Of a stretch of 64,000 bases of DNA, positions 8,717 to 17,739 are shown one piece after another. A program made the translations under genes and the position numbers. Below the pieces are notes generated by a model that was given only the letters and a program-made list of their open reading frames with translations, was not told the DNA's origin and ran no database searches. Position 1 is the stretch's first letter. Each line of letters starts with the position of its first letter. The stretch covers positions 62,001 through 126,000 of the forward strand of contig CAZROT010000003.1 in the NCBI GenBank assembly GCA_964601895.1, written 5' to 3'. Source of the stretch: CAZROT01 sp964601895 (GTDB lineage: Bacteria > Pseudomonadota > Gammaproteobacteria > Enterobacterales > Enterobacteriaceae).

Positions 8717-9343
8717 ATGTCAGTGGTATATCTTATTCGTCATGGGGAAACCGAATGGAATGTACAACGCCGCATTCAGGGACAATCCGACAGCCCGTTG
8801 ACTAAAAAAGGTGAGCATCAGGCAAATTTAGTGGCTCGCAGAGTAAGCACTGAAGGTATTACTCATATTATCAGCAGTGATCTTGGACGAGCCCGATGTA
8901 CGGCAGAAATTATTTCCACATATTGTGGCAGTAGCATTGTCACTGACCCACGCCTGCGTGAACTACACATGGGGGTTCTGGAAGGACGCAAGATAGAAAC
9001 ACTGTCAAAAAAAGAAGAGCACTGGCGTCAACAAATGGTAAATGGAACACCGGGAGCTCGCATTCCCGAGGGAGAATCTATGGAAGAACTGGCAATACGC
9101 ATGCGAGCAGCTCTTGACGCATGCCTTGTATCACCCAATAACAGGATGTTGATTGTCAGTCACGGCATCGCCCTCGGCTGTTTACTCGGCACCCTTCTCG
9201 GATTACCTGCGAGTACCGAGCGTCGCTTACGGCTGCGTAATTGTTCATTATCCCGCATTGATTACCAGCAAAGTTCATGGCTGGCATCCGGGTGGATTAT
9301 TGAAACAACAGGCGATACCGCCCATCTTGATGCCACAGAATAG
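8717..9343 (+). CDS. gpmB: phosphoglycerate mutase-like phosphatase GpmB (YtjC)
   Basis: A 208-residue histidine phosphatase superfamily protein. The N-terminal motif LIRHGETEWN carries the catalytic His9, and the distal histidine lies in VSHGIALGC. The chain ends close to the E. coli GpmB tail, DTAHLDA. I place the start at 8717 because AGGAA lies 6 bases upstream and the protein then begins like E. coli GpmB; an in-frame GTG at 8699 is less likely. Despite its name, the substrate in E. coli is not firmly glycolytic. Slt upstream keeps the E. coli context, but rob and creABCD, which follow in E. coli, are missing. Confidence 0.92.
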   Translation: MSVVYLIRHGETEWNVQRRIQGQSDSPLTKKGEHQANLVARRVSTEGITHIISSDLGRARCTAEIISTYCGSSIVTDPRLRELHMGVLEGRKIETLSKKEEHWRQQMVNGTPGARIPEGESMEELAIRMRAALDACLVSPNNRMLIVSHGIALGCLLGTLLGLPASTERRLRLRNCSLSRIDYQQSSWLASGWIIETTGDTAHLDATE

Positions 9344-9399
9344 ACCTCTTTCGAGAGGTACTGCACAAAAAGGAGCGCGCGGATAAACGCAACGCACAA

Positions 9400-9463
9400 C
9401 CCTGGTGTTCAAGAAGCACATGAGAATGCGATTACCCCGGAGAACGCGCTGGTGTCACCAGGG
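9400..9463. repeat. long-range inverted repeat between gpmB and the DJ-1 gene
   Basis: CCCTGGTG (9400-9407) is the perfect reverse complement of CACCAGGG (9456-9463). A second copy of CTGGTG (9449-9454) abuts the right arm, so two pairings compete. It lies between convergent genes and could end either transcript, though neither side has a U-tract. Confidence 0.4.
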
Positions 9464-9486
9464 CTTTGATATGACATGATAATAAA

Positions 9487-10344
9487 TTACAAGATTTTTA
9501 ACCTTTCTCTGGCAATGTTAGCTGCCTGAAAAGCAATTTTATGAAAATCTTCATTTTCTTTCATAGCTATCTTCGTTCTGCCAGGTCCTGCCAGATCCGG
9601 TGTACCTGTATGAAATGGGGGTGCTGGCGCATATTCAATGGATAACGCAACCTGCTCTGCACTTGCCCGTCCTTGTAACTTTTCCAATAATACCAGTCCG
9701 AAATCGATGCCAGCTGTTACCCCTCCTCCTGTCATACGGTTTCTGTCGATAACCACACGTCCTTCAGTGGGAATAGCGCCCATGAGTGGTAATAAATCCT
9801 TAACTACCCAATGGGATGTCGCTTTATAACCAGTTAACAGGCCGGCACTGGCTAATATCAATGATCCCGTACAAACACTGGTTATCCAAAGAGCATTTCT
9901 GCCCTTTGTTTGTAAAAAATCCAGAACAGTCTTATCATTCATACAGTTAATACTTCCAATGCCACCCGGAATAAGTAAAACATCCGGGATGACATCATAA
10001 CTATCAAAAGTCGCTGTTGCCGCTATCGGAATGCCTAAGTCAGTCATAACAGGAATGTCATTTTTCCACAACAAATCAACCCGGCAATCTGCTTCAGCGA
10101 ATATGGTCTGAGGACCAATCATGTCAAGCGGCGTCATATCAGGATAAATAACGATTGCAATACGGTGCTGTCGCGTACCACTATTTTTTATAGTCGATTT
10201 TTTGTCATTGGTTATCACAGGATTGTGTCTGACATCACTAACAGCATGAGAAGAAACAGGCAGCACTGTCATCGTGCTTAAGGTAAACATATTCTTTAAG
10301 AAATTGCGGCGATATCTAGTAGAGATATTCTGATTTTTATTCAT
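9487..10344 (-). CDS. DJ-1/PfpI family protein with twin-arginine signal (isonitrile hydratase-like)
   Basis: 285 residues. The N-terminus has a twin-arginine export motif (YRRNFLK, residues about 11-17) followed by a hydrophobic stretch and an Ala-rich cleavage region. The mature part is a class I glutamine-amidotransferase-like DJ-1/PfpI domain. It starts with HRIAIVIYPDMTPLDMIGP and holds the nucleophile cysteine in TSVCTGSLILASAGLL, followed by ATSHW. The PLD aspartate and the nucleophile elbow resemble cyclohexyl-isocyanide hydratase (InhA) and related domains; the substrate is unknown. Most DJ-1/PfpI hydratases are cytosolic, so Tat export is notable. It is convergent with gpmB and sits where E. 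coli has rob/creABCD. No strong ribosome-binding site is seen. Confidence 0.8.
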   Translation of the reverse strand: MNKNQNISTRYRRNFLKNMFTLSTMTVLPVSSHAVSDVRHNPVITNDKKSTIKNSGTRQHRIAIVIYPDMTPLDMIGPQTIFAEADCRVDLLWKNDIPVMTDLGIPIAATATFDSYDVIPDVLLIPGGIGSINCMNDKTVLDFLQTKGRNALWITSVCTGSLILASAGLLTGYKATSHWVVKDLLPLMGAIPTEGRVVIDRNRMTGGGVTAGIDFGLVLLEKLQGRASAEQVALSIEYAPAPPFHTGTPDLAGPGRTKIAMKENEDFHKIAFQAANIARERLKIL

Positions 10345-10730
10345 AAGTACCCACTATTTCTGATAATTTAACTGATAAAAGATCTTATTTTTTTGATAAT
10401 TTAACTGATAAAAAATCTTATTTGTGATGTCACTGACCACCAAAACAGCTGTTTCGGCAAAATCCCGTCATCACATAATATCAACACGGCGCACTAAATA
10501 CTTACTCAGTTTTGCATAAGAACAGACCAGCTATCACTATTAATGGCTGGTCATTACTCAGATATCGTGCTTTTACAGCAGACTATTTTAACAGGATTCG
10601 GGAAATGTGTGGTTTATATGCAGAGCAGATAACATTTATCTCCATAATCGTTACCAGTGAGAAGCCACTATGTCAGCAAAACCTGATACCGGAGATATCA
10701 TCTGCTCATTTTTTCACAGTAATAACAATA
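10345..10730. other. 386-bp gap between the DJ-1 gene and arcA
   Basis: Contains a tandem duplication (10361-10423). It also has an 8-bp inverted repeat, GAGCAGAT (10623-10630) with ATCTGCTC (10700-10707), on the 3' side of arcA. Short open frames here are not supported by a ribosome-binding site or homology. Confidence 0.4.
10361..10423. repeat. 33-bp-period tandem duplication upstream of the DJ-1 gene
   Basis: Two 30-bp copies (10361-10390 and 10394-10423) beginning TGATAATTTAACTGATAAAA differ at one base (G/A) and are offset by 33 bp. They lie 17-79 bp upstream of the DJ-1/PfpI start codon, in the promoter or 5' leader. They could be a duplicated regulatory site or simple slippage. Confidence 0.85.
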
Positions 10731-11450
10731 TCATTCTTCCAGAGCACCACAGAAACGGTAACCTTCGCCATGAATGGTCGCAATTATCTCGGGTGTATCT
10801 GGAGCCCCTTCAAAATGTTTGCGAATACGGCGAATAGTCACATCCACAGTGCGATCATGTGCTTTTAGTTCACGCCCGGTCATTTGTTTTAACAATTCAG
10901 CACGAGATTTTATTCTTCCCGGATTTTCACAAAAGAACAACATGGCACGGAATTCACTACGCGGTAACCTGTAGCGTTTCTTATCAGGACTTATCAAAGA
11001 ACGACTATTTATATCCAGCTGCCAGCCATTAAATTTATAGCTTTCAGCCAATGAATGTGTTTCATTAATAAAGCTCGGATTCATGGTACGGGCAAGAAGA
11101 TTGCGGGCACGGATGGTTAATTCCCGCGGATTAAATGGCTTAGTAATGTAATCATCTGCGCCAATTTCCAGACCAAGAATTTTATCAACCTCATTGTCGC
11201 GACCAGTCAGGAACATGAGAGCAACATTTGCCTGTTCACGCAGTTCTCGTGCAAGTAACAGGCCATTTTTCCCTGGAAGATTAATATCCATGATAATAAG
11301 ATTGATACTATTTTCAGAAAGAATACGATTCATGTCTGAACCATCATTGGCTTCATGAACGGTATAGCCTTCCGCCTCGAAAATGCTTTTCAGGGTGTTA
11401 CGAGTTACTATCTCGTCTTCGACAATAAGAATACACGGAGAAGTCTGCAT
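10731..11450 (-). CDS. arcA: two-component response regulator ArcA
   Basis: An OmpR-family regulator of 239 residues that controls respiratory and fermentative genes with the sensor ArcB (not in this window). The receiver domain has ILIVEDE, the phosphoacceptor Asp55 in IIMDINLPGKNG, the Thr in FLTGRD and the lysine in ITKPFNPREL. The C-terminal winged helix ends RTVDVTIRRIRKHFE and GEGYRF. I start at the ATG at 11450 (MQTSPCILIVEDE), which matches E. coli and has TAGGTA just upstream. The longer frame adds seven unsupported residues. Confidence 0.97.
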   Translation of the reverse strand: MQTSPCILIVEDEIVTRNTLKSIFEAEGYTVHEANDGSDMNRILSENSINLIIMDINLPGKNGLLLARELREQANVALMFLTGRDNEVDKILGLEIGADDYITKPFNPRELTIRARNLLARTMNPSFINETHSLAESYKFNGWQLDINSRSLISPDKKRYRLPRSEFRAMLFFCENPGRIKSRAELLKQMTGRELKAHDRTVDVTIRRIRKHFEGAPDTPEIIATIHGEGYRFCGALEE

Positions 11451-12112
11451 GATTGTACCTAAAATTGCCAACGAATATCACATTAATATGTACAAAAGTC
11501 GTTATTCTTAATGAAGTTACTCTAAATTTCATTCAATAACACGACTCATAGTACGTAAACAGTTGTTGATGTATTTATCATCAACGCTAACAACATTGTC
11601 AGCCTGGATTTACTGTAACCATCAGGGCGATAAAAACAACTCGCAAAATACAACATCGTGTGCATATGCTGCATTCACTATCAGGTAATACAAAAAAAGC
11701 CGTTTTGTTGACATATTATCAAGATAGATTGTAGCACGTTAACACTTTGGTGAAAAATACTTAGATAAATATCAAGTTAAGCGATCGCTAATTAAATTAT
11801 TTAATATCACCTGACATTACAATTTCATGGCTAAACTAACATATTATTTTTATTAAAAAATAATTATAGTTACGCCATTATATTCAATGACCTTGTCATT
11901 TTTTAAAAATGAATATATGCGGCTATCAGGTAATATTTTTTCATAAAAAAGATAAAAAAAATAATTATTACTTTATATATTAAATTATCATACTTAATAG
12001 ATTATAAGATATCATTATGAAAATAATATTTAAATTTTAAATATTAATAATACGGGGAATTTTATCTAATCGAGCCATCAACTGTTATATTTCAGGAAAG
12101 TGGTAATAGAAA

Positions 12113-12211
12113 ATGTCGCCGATAAGCTACAGAATATATAGATTAATGATAAAAAAAATAAACCTGGCTCTAACTGGCACAGGCTTTTTTAGCGTAACAT
12201 CAGGAAAGTAA
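12113..12211 (+). CDS. possible leader peptide upstream of thrA (doubtful)
   Basis: A 32-codon frame, ATG at 12113, ending 26 bp before the thrA start. AGGAAAG (12094-12100) lies 12 bases upstream. It has four isoleucines, all AUA, and three threonines, so it is not the dense Thr/Ile run of E. coli thrL. Its distal half overlaps the attenuator-like hairpin, which is not the classical arrangement. It may be a degenerate leader or a chance frame. Confidence 0.22.
   Translation: MSPISYRIYRLMIKKINLALTGTGFFSVTSGK
12151..12190 (+). terminator. degenerate thr attenuator-like terminator
   Basis: An A-run (12151-12158) precedes CCTG...CAGG arms, which are followed directly by CTTTTTT. This A-run/hairpin/T-run layout recalls the E. 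coli thr attenuator at the same place, but the stem is short and imperfect. Function is uncertain. Confidence 0.35.
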
Positions 12212-12237
12212 TAACATTTTAAGGGGATAAATTAAAA

Positions 12238-14697
12238 ATGCGGGTACTGAAATTCGGCGGAACATCAGTCGCAAACTCCACACAATTTATGTGTGTAGCA
12301 AATATTATTGACGGATATTTTTTAAAAGAACAAATAGCCACGGTATTATCTGCACCCGCTAAAATCACTGATAATCTGGTTGAAATGATAAACAAAACCG
12401 TGACTCGCCAGAAAACTGATCTGAATATGTGCATTGTAAAAGACATTTTCTCTGAAATATTACAAGGCATAGCAAACTTACAACCCAATTTTGCTTTAGA
12501 AAAACTTAACCTTATGCTGGAACATGAATTTGCTCAGCTCGAACAAATCATGCAGGGTATTTCTTTACTTGGTTTATGCCCGGACAGTATTTACGCCTCA
12601 ATCATCTGCCGTGGTGAAAAACTGTCAATTGCCATCATGGAGGCGCTCTTACAGGCACGTGGCTATTCAGTGACCGTCATTGATCCAACCCGCACCATAC
12701 TGGCTCATGGATGCTATCTGGAATCCACCGCTGATATTGCACAATCCATGTTACGTGTGAATCAGATCGCTATCCCGGAAAAAAATATCATACTCATGGC
12801 AGGTTTTATTGCGGGTAACAGACAGGGTGAACTGGTATTGCTTGGACGCAATGGTTCAGATTATTCCGCAGCTGTTCTGGCAGCCTGCCTGCATGCCGAT
12901 TGCTGTGAAATCTGGACTGATGTGGACGGCATTTATACCTGTGATCCGCGTATTGTCGTTGATGCCAGATTATTAACATCACTATCCTATCAGGAAGCCA
13001 TGGAGCTTTCTTATTTTGGCGCAAAAATCCTGCATCCACGTACTATCGCCCCTGTCGCTCAATTCCAGATACCCTGTCTGATTAAAAATGTGGCTAATCC
13101 CAGCGCACCAGGAACACTGATTAGTGCTGAGGTTAATGATGAAAATGGTCCAGTCAAAGGTATTACCTGTCTGCATGATATGGCAATGGTAACTGTTTCA
13201 GGGCCTGGCATGAAAGGCATGCCAGGTATAGCTGCACGCGTATTTGCCGTAATGTCAAACAATGGCATTTCCGTCATATTGATCTCTCAGTCATCTTCTG
13301 AATACAGTATCAGCCTGTGTTTACCACAGCCGGAACTACTGAATGCCCGTACTGCTCTGGAAGAAGAATTTTTTCTCGAATTGAAAGAAGGTGCGCTGGA
13401 TCCCATCGAGGTCATGCAATCTCTGGCAATCATCTCTGTTGTTGGCGAAGGGATGCGTACATTACCTGGCATCTCTGCGCGTTTCTTTACCGCATTAGCG
13501 AAAGCCAATATCAATATTATCGCCATAGCTCAGGGCGCGTCAGAACGATCTATTTCTGCGGTAATCAATAATAGTTCAGCCACAACAGGCGTGCAGATAT
13601 GCCATCAAATGCTATTTAATACTGAACAGCTGATTGAAATTTTTGTCATTGGTGTTGGGGGCGTCGGTTGTGCTTTTATTGAACAAATTCATCGCCAGCA
13701 AACCTGGCTGAAACATAAAAATATTAATCTACGGGTATGTGCGATTGCTAATTCACAGAATCTGTTGATGAATATCAATGGAATCAATCTGGAAAACTGG
13801 CGTGAACAGCTAACTGTGACACAACAACAGTTTACCCTGGACCAGGTTATGCAACTAACAAAAGAATATCATTTGCTCAATCCGGTGGTCGTTGACTGCA
13901 CATCCAGCCAGGCGATTGCAGCTCACTATGTAAATTTGCTGAACGCAGGATTCCATATTGTCACACCCAATAAAAAAGCAAACACCGGCACAATGGACGA
14001 CTATCGCCAGCTACGCATGACAACGGCCCGAAAACAGCGTAAGTTTTTATATGATACCAACGTAGGTGCAGGCTTGCCCGTCATTGAAACTCTGCAAAAC
14101 CTGGTAAATGCAGGAGATGAATTACTACATTTTTCCGGTGTTCTTTCAGGATCACTGTCTTTTATTTTCGGCAAGCTGGATGAAGGCATGTTATTGTCTG
14201 AAGCGGTATTACTGGCAAAAGAGCAGGGTTATACTGAAGCCGATCCACGTGATGATCTCAGCGGAATGGATGTTGCGCGTAAGTTGCTTATCCTGGCACG
14301 AGAAGCAGGTTATTCTCTTGAGATTTCGGATATCACAGTAGAATCTGTACTGCCACCCTCATTTGATGCACGCGGTGATGTAAAAAGTTTCCTCGAACGC
14401 CTGCCCGAACTGGATAATGCTTTTTCTGTCCGGGCAGCAGATGCCGGGCGCCGCAAAAAAGCACTGCGTTATGTTGGTATGATAGCAGAAGGACGCTGCC
14501 ACACCAGAATAGAGGAAGTGGAGAGTAATGATCCTTTGTACAAAGTGAAGAATGGTGAAAACGTATTGGCATTTTACAGTCGTTACTATCATCCTCTGCC
14601 GCTGGTACTACGTGGCTATGGTGCTGGTAATAATGTAACTGCTGCGGGAGTGTTTGCTGATCTGCTACGCACATTATCATGGAAGCTGGAGGTGTAA
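12238..14697 (+). CDS. thrA: bifunctional aspartokinase I / homoserine dehydrogenase I
   Basis: 819 residues, one fewer than E. coli ThrA. The N-terminal aspartokinase starts with VLKFGGTSVAN and has the LLGRNGSDYSAAVLA and WTDVDGIYTCDPR blocks. Two ACT-type regulatory domains follow (about residues 315-460, each with a GMKGMPG or GMRTLPG turn) that bind threonine for feedback. The homoserine dehydrogenase begins at about residue 465 with the dinucleotide loop VIGVGGVGCAF and continues through TPNKKAN and the FSGVLSGSLSFIFG block. It makes aspartyl phosphate and reduces aspartate semialdehyde. AAGGGG at 12219-12224 is the ribosome-binding site. First gene of thrABC; the frame is intact. Confidence 0.98.
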   Translation: MRVLKFGGTSVANSTQFMCVANIIDGYFLKEQIATVLSAPAKITDNLVEMINKTVTRQKTDLNMCIVKDIFSEILQGIANLQPNFALEKLNLMLEHEFAQLEQIMQGISLLGLCPDSIYASIICRGEKLSIAIMEALLQARGYSVTVIDPTRTILAHGCYLESTADIAQSMLRVNQIAIPEKNIILMAGFIAGNRQGELVLLGRNGSDYSAAVLAACLHADCCEIWTDVDGIYTCDPRIVVDARLLTSLSYQEAMELSYFGAKILHPRTIAPVAQFQIPCLIKNVANPSAPGTLISAEVNDENGPVKGITCLHDMAMVTVSGPGMKGMPGIAARVFAVMSNNGISVILISQSSSEYSISLCLPQPELLNARTALEEEFFLELKEGALDPIEVMQSLAIISVVGEGMRTLPGISARFFTALAKANINIIAIAQGASERSISAVINNSSATTGVQICHQMLFNTEQLIEIFVIGVGGVGCAFIEQIHRQQTWLKHKNINLRVCAIANSQNLLMNINGINLENWREQLTVTQQQFTLDQVMQLTKEYHLLNPVVVDCTSSQAIAAHYVNLLNAGFHIVTPNKKANTGTMDDYRQLRMTTARKQRKFLYDTNVGAGLPVIETLQNLVNAGDELLHFSGVLSGSLSFIFGKLDEGMLLSEAVLLAKEQGYTEADPRDDLSGMDVARKLLILAREAGYSLEISDITVESVLPPSFDARGDVKSFLERLPELDNAFSVRAADAGRRKKALRYVGMIAEGRCHTRIEEVESNDPLYKVKNGENVLAFYSRYYHPLPLVLRGYGAGNNVTAAGVFADLLRTLSWKLEV

Positions 14698-15632
14698 TGA
14701 GAGTAAAAGTACAGGCTCCGGCATCAATTGCTAACATGGGAGTAGGTTTTGATGTGCTGGGTGCCGCCATTACACCTGTTGATGGCAGCTTACTCTGCGA
14801 CACCGTCTGCGTAACAGCCGCGCAGACCTTCAGTCTGCAGGTACAGGGGCGTTTCAGTGAAAAGTTACCACAAGGATGCGAGCAAAACATTGCCTGGCGG
14901 TGCTGGCAGCGCTTTTGCGAGGAAATCGGTGCAGAAATTCCGGTTACCCTGTGTCTGGAAAAAAACATGCCTGTAGGCTCAGGCCTTGGGTCCAGCGCCT
15001 GCTCCATTGTTGCAACTCTGATGGCAATGAATGAATTCTGCCGCAGGCCATTGGGTGACATAAAACTATTGAATCTGATGGGTGAACTGGAAGGACATAT
15101 TGCCGGCAGCGTTCATTATGATAATGTAGCACCCTGCTATCTGGGCGGCATGCAATTAATTCTTGAAGAAAAGACAGCCATCAGCTATTCAGTCCCCATT
15201 TTTACTGACTGGTTATGGGTAATTGGCTATCCAGGTATCAGTGTTTCGACAGCACAGGCACGTGCTGTTTTGCCTGCGCAATACCGTCTGCAGGACTGCA
15301 TCAACCATGGTCGCTATCTGGCAGGATTTATCCACGCCTGTCATACCGGACAACCCGACCTCGCGGCCAGTCTGATGCATGATGTCATCGCTGAGCCTTA
15401 TCGTTCAGCTCTATTGCCTGGTTTTACGCTGACCAAAAACACCGTGCAACAAATGGGGGCACTGTCGTGCGGCATTTCAGGCTCCGGGCCCACGCTGTTT
15501 GCCGTATGTAACGAGACTGAAACAGCACAACGTATAAAACACTGGTTAGAAGAACACTGGTTACAAAATCATGATGAAGGCTTTGTGCATATCTGCCGTA
15601 TAGATACCACAGGAGCACGACGGACGGAATAA
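14697..15632 (+). CDS. thrB: homoserine kinase
   Basis: 311 residues, GHMP kinase family; phosphorylates homoserine for threonine synthesis. The ATP-binding motif PVGSGLGSSACS (about residues 91-102) is intact, as are the N-terminal APASIANMGVGFDVLG and C-terminal SGISGSGPTLFA blocks. I use the ATG at 14697, which overlaps the thrA stop by one base (TAATG). It has a strong GGAGGT at 14688-14693 and aligns with the E. coli start. An upstream in-frame ATG at 14679 would lie inside thrA. Expression is probably coupled to thrA. Confidence 0.97.
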   Translation: MRVKVQAPASIANMGVGFDVLGAAITPVDGSLLCDTVCVTAAQTFSLQVQGRFSEKLPQGCEQNIAWRCWQRFCEEIGAEIPVTLCLEKNMPVGSGLGSSACSIVATLMAMNEFCRRPLGDIKLLNLMGELEGHIAGSVHYDNVAPCYLGGMQLILEEKTAISYSVPIFTDWLWVIGYPGISVSTAQARAVLPAQYRLQDCINHGRYLAGFIHACHTGQPDLAASLMHDVIAEPYRSALLPGFTLTKNTVQQMGALSCGISGSGPTLFAVCNETETAQRIKHWLEEHWLQNHDEGFVHICRIDTTGARRTE

Positions 15633-15639
15633 TGCATAA

Positions 15640-16941
15640 ATGAAACTGTACAACCTCAGGGATAATAATCAACAGGTCAGTTTTGCCGAAGCACTTCAAC
15701 AGGGATTGGGCACAAAACAGGGGCTATTTTTTCCACTGGAACTGGCACAATTCAACGCTGCTGATATTGATTATCTGTTAACACAGGATATGGCCGCGCG
15801 TAGCAGCCATATTTTATCAACTCTTATCGGTGATGAACTTTTACCGCAGGCACTTAGTCAACGCGTTAGCGCGGCATTTAATTTCCCCATTCAGGTAAAA
15901 AAAATCGCTGCTGATATTGCGGCAGTTGAATTATTTCACGGGCCAACACTGGCATTTAAAGATTTTGGTGCGCGTTTTATGGCGCAAATGCTGGCTGCAT
16001 TCTCAGACGGTCAGACTATCACCATTCTGACAGCAACTTCCGGTGATACCGGTGCTGCTGTAGCTCACGCATTTTATGGTCAGAATAATATTCGTGTTAT
16101 CATTCTGTATCCCAAAGATAAAATCAGTTTATTACAGGAGGCGCTCTTCTGTACGCTGGGAGGCAATATCCACACACTGGCTATCGAAGGTGATTTCGAT
16201 ACCTGTCAGTCTCTGGTCAAGCAGGCGTTTGCTGATACCGGGCTGCGACACTTACTGCGCCTGAATTCAGCTAATTCAATTAATATCAGCCGGTTACTGG
16301 CTCAGATTTGTTACTATTTTGAAGCAGTAGCGCAATTACCGCCGGAAAAACGTAATCAACTGGTGATTTCAGTACCCAGTGGCAATTTTGGTAACTTAAC
16401 GGCAGGATTATGGGCAAAAGCATTGGGACTACCGATAAAACGCTTTATTGCTGCAACTAACGCCAATGATACGGTGCCGCGCTTTCTGATGAATGGCCAG
16501 TGGCAGCCTCAGCCTGCCATAGCTACCCTCTCCAGTGCCATGGATGTCAGCCAGCCAAACAACTGGCCACGTGTTGAAGAGTTATTGCGCCGTAAAGCAT
16601 GGCCATTACACACATTGGGTTTTGCATCAGTCAGCGATAACACCACCCGAGAGGCCTTACATGCACTGAGCGATATGGACTATCTTTCTGAGCCTCATGG
16701 TGCCATTGCCTGGCGTGTATTACGTGACCAGCTGCAGGAGGGTGAATTCGGTCTGTTTCTGGCAACGGCGCATCCGGCAAAATTTAAATCAAGCGTAGAC
16801 CCGATCTTAAATCAGGATATCCCCTTGCCCGCTGCACTGGCACAATGTGCATCGCTGCCGTTGTTATCAGAGATTCTGCCAGCTGATTTTGCACGTTTGC
16901 GGACTTTTTTGCTAAAAATTGCACAAAATAACGGTGCTTAA
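15640..16941 (+). CDS. thrC: threonine synthase
   Basis: A 433-residue PLP enzyme that converts O-phosphohomoserine to threonine. The Schiff-base lysine is residue 107 in LAFKDFGARF (bases 15958-15960), the same number as in E. coli. TATSGDTGAAVAHAF and the phosphate-binding PSGNFGNLTAG are present. It starts 7 bp after thrB and ends the operon. Its stop is only 3 bp from the stop of convergent yaaA, and no terminator is visible between them. Confidence 0.98.
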   Translation: MKLYNLRDNNQQVSFAEALQQGLGTKQGLFFPLELAQFNAADIDYLLTQDMAARSSHILSTLIGDELLPQALSQRVSAAFNFPIQVKKIAADIAAVELFHGPTLAFKDFGARFMAQMLAAFSDGQTITILTATSGDTGAAVAHAFYGQNNIRVIILYPKDKISLLQEALFCTLGGNIHTLAIEGDFDTCQSLVKQAFADTGLRHLLRLNSANSINISRLLAQICYYFEAVAQLPPEKRNQLVISVPSGNFGNLTAGLWAKALGLPIKRFIAATNANDTVPRFLMNGQWQPQPAIATLSSAMDVSQPNNWPRVEELLRRKAWPLHTLGFASVSDNTTREALHALSDMDYLSEPHGAIAWRVLRDQLQEGEFGLFLATAHPAKFKSSVDPILNQDIPLPAALAQCASLPLLSEILPADFARLRTFLLKIAQNNGA

Positions 16942-16944
16942 TGT

Positions 16945-17739
16945 TCATCCTGCATCAGGCTGATGTCTGGCCTTACGTTTGAATACCAGCTCGTTATTGC
17001 GTGATAATGCGGCATCAAATGAATATCCTTCCAGATTAAAACCAGTCAGCTTATCAACATCAGTTAAGCGATTCTGAATGAGATAACGACTCATCAGACC
17101 ACGCGCCTTTTTGGCATAAAAACTGATGACTTTGTACTGACCCTCTTTTTCATCAAGAAAAACAGGTTTGAACAGTTTTGCCTTTAATTTATCCGATTTG
17201 ATGGCATTGAAGTATTCATCAGAAGCCAGATTGATAACCGTGTCACTGGCTGATTCTGCTAACGCATGGTTCAGTTTTTCTGTCAGCAAATCTCCCCAAA
17301 AACTGTAGAGATCCCGCCCTCGTGCATGCGCAAGCCGGGTACCCATTTCCAGCCGATAAGGCTGTATTAAATCCAGGGGACGCAGCAGGCCATAGAGTCC
17401 GGAAAGGATACGCAAATGCTGCTGAGAAAAATCAAAATCAGCCTCATGAAAATGCTTCGCCTGCATACTGGTATACACATCGCCGTCAAAAGCTGACAAA
17501 GCCTGGCGGGCATTATCGAGGGTAAATGCTGGTTGCCATGAACTAAAACGCAGCGCATTCAGGTCGGCAAGCTTATTACTTATTCCCATGAGACTAGACA
17601 ATTGCGTGGCAGTCAGCTGGCGGCAGAGCTGAATCAGCTCCTGTGACTTATGCAGCAGCTCAGGTTGCGTGAATTTTTGCGTGGTCAGCGGACTTTGATA
17701 ATCAAATGTTTTTGCAGGAGAAATAAGCACAACCATCAT
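16945..17739 (-). CDS. yaaA: YaaA family peroxide-stress protein (DUF328)
   Basis: 264 residues against 258 in E. coli. The N-terminus VLISPAKTFDYQSPL and the blocks LSGLYGLLRPLDLIQPYRLEMG, NLASDEYF and FYAKKARGLMSRY are diagnostic. E. coli YaaA lowers free iron and limits oxidative damage under peroxide stress and binds DNA; the biochemical activity is not settled. Two consecutive ATG codons (17739 and 17736) could start it, and no strong ribosome-binding site distinguishes them. The position between thrC and talB is as in E. coli, with yaaX and yaaJ missing. Confidence 0.95.
   Translation of the reverse strand: MMVVLISPAKTFDYQSPLTTQKFTQPELLHKSQELIQLCRQLTATQLSSLMGISNKLADLNALRFSSWQPAFTLDNARQALSAFDGDVYTSMQAKHFHEADFDFSQQHLRILSGLYGLLRPLDLIQPYRLEMGTRLAHARGRDLYSFWGDLLTEKLNHALAESASDTVINLASDEYFNAIKSDKLKAKLFKPVFLDEKEGQYKVISFYAKKARGLMSRYLIQNRLTDVDKLTGFNLEGYSFDAALSRNNELVFKRKARHQPDAG

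Larger units (their letters stand above)
11451..12237. other. 787-bp AT-rich gap between divergent arcA and thrA
   Basis: Holds the divergent promoters. It contains a 13-bp direct repeat, CTATCAGGTAATA (11678-11690 and 11923-11935), and a palindrome, CATTTTTTAAAAATG (11897-11911). An ArcA-box-like word, GCTAATTAAATTATT (11787-11801), matches about 11 of 15 bases of the consensus I recall. Near thrA there is a possible leader frame and a degenerate attenuator (listed separately). yjjY and yjtD of E. coli are not visible. Confidence 0.45.

Noticed and set aside
11781..11788. GCGATCGC octamer as a member of a HIP1-like repeat family
   Set aside because: Noticed once only, so not evidence of a repeat family.
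14333..15061. 242-codon minus-strand frame opposite thrA/thrB
   Set aside because: It lies antisense to two well-conserved genes and shows no family features; a shadow of their codon pattern.
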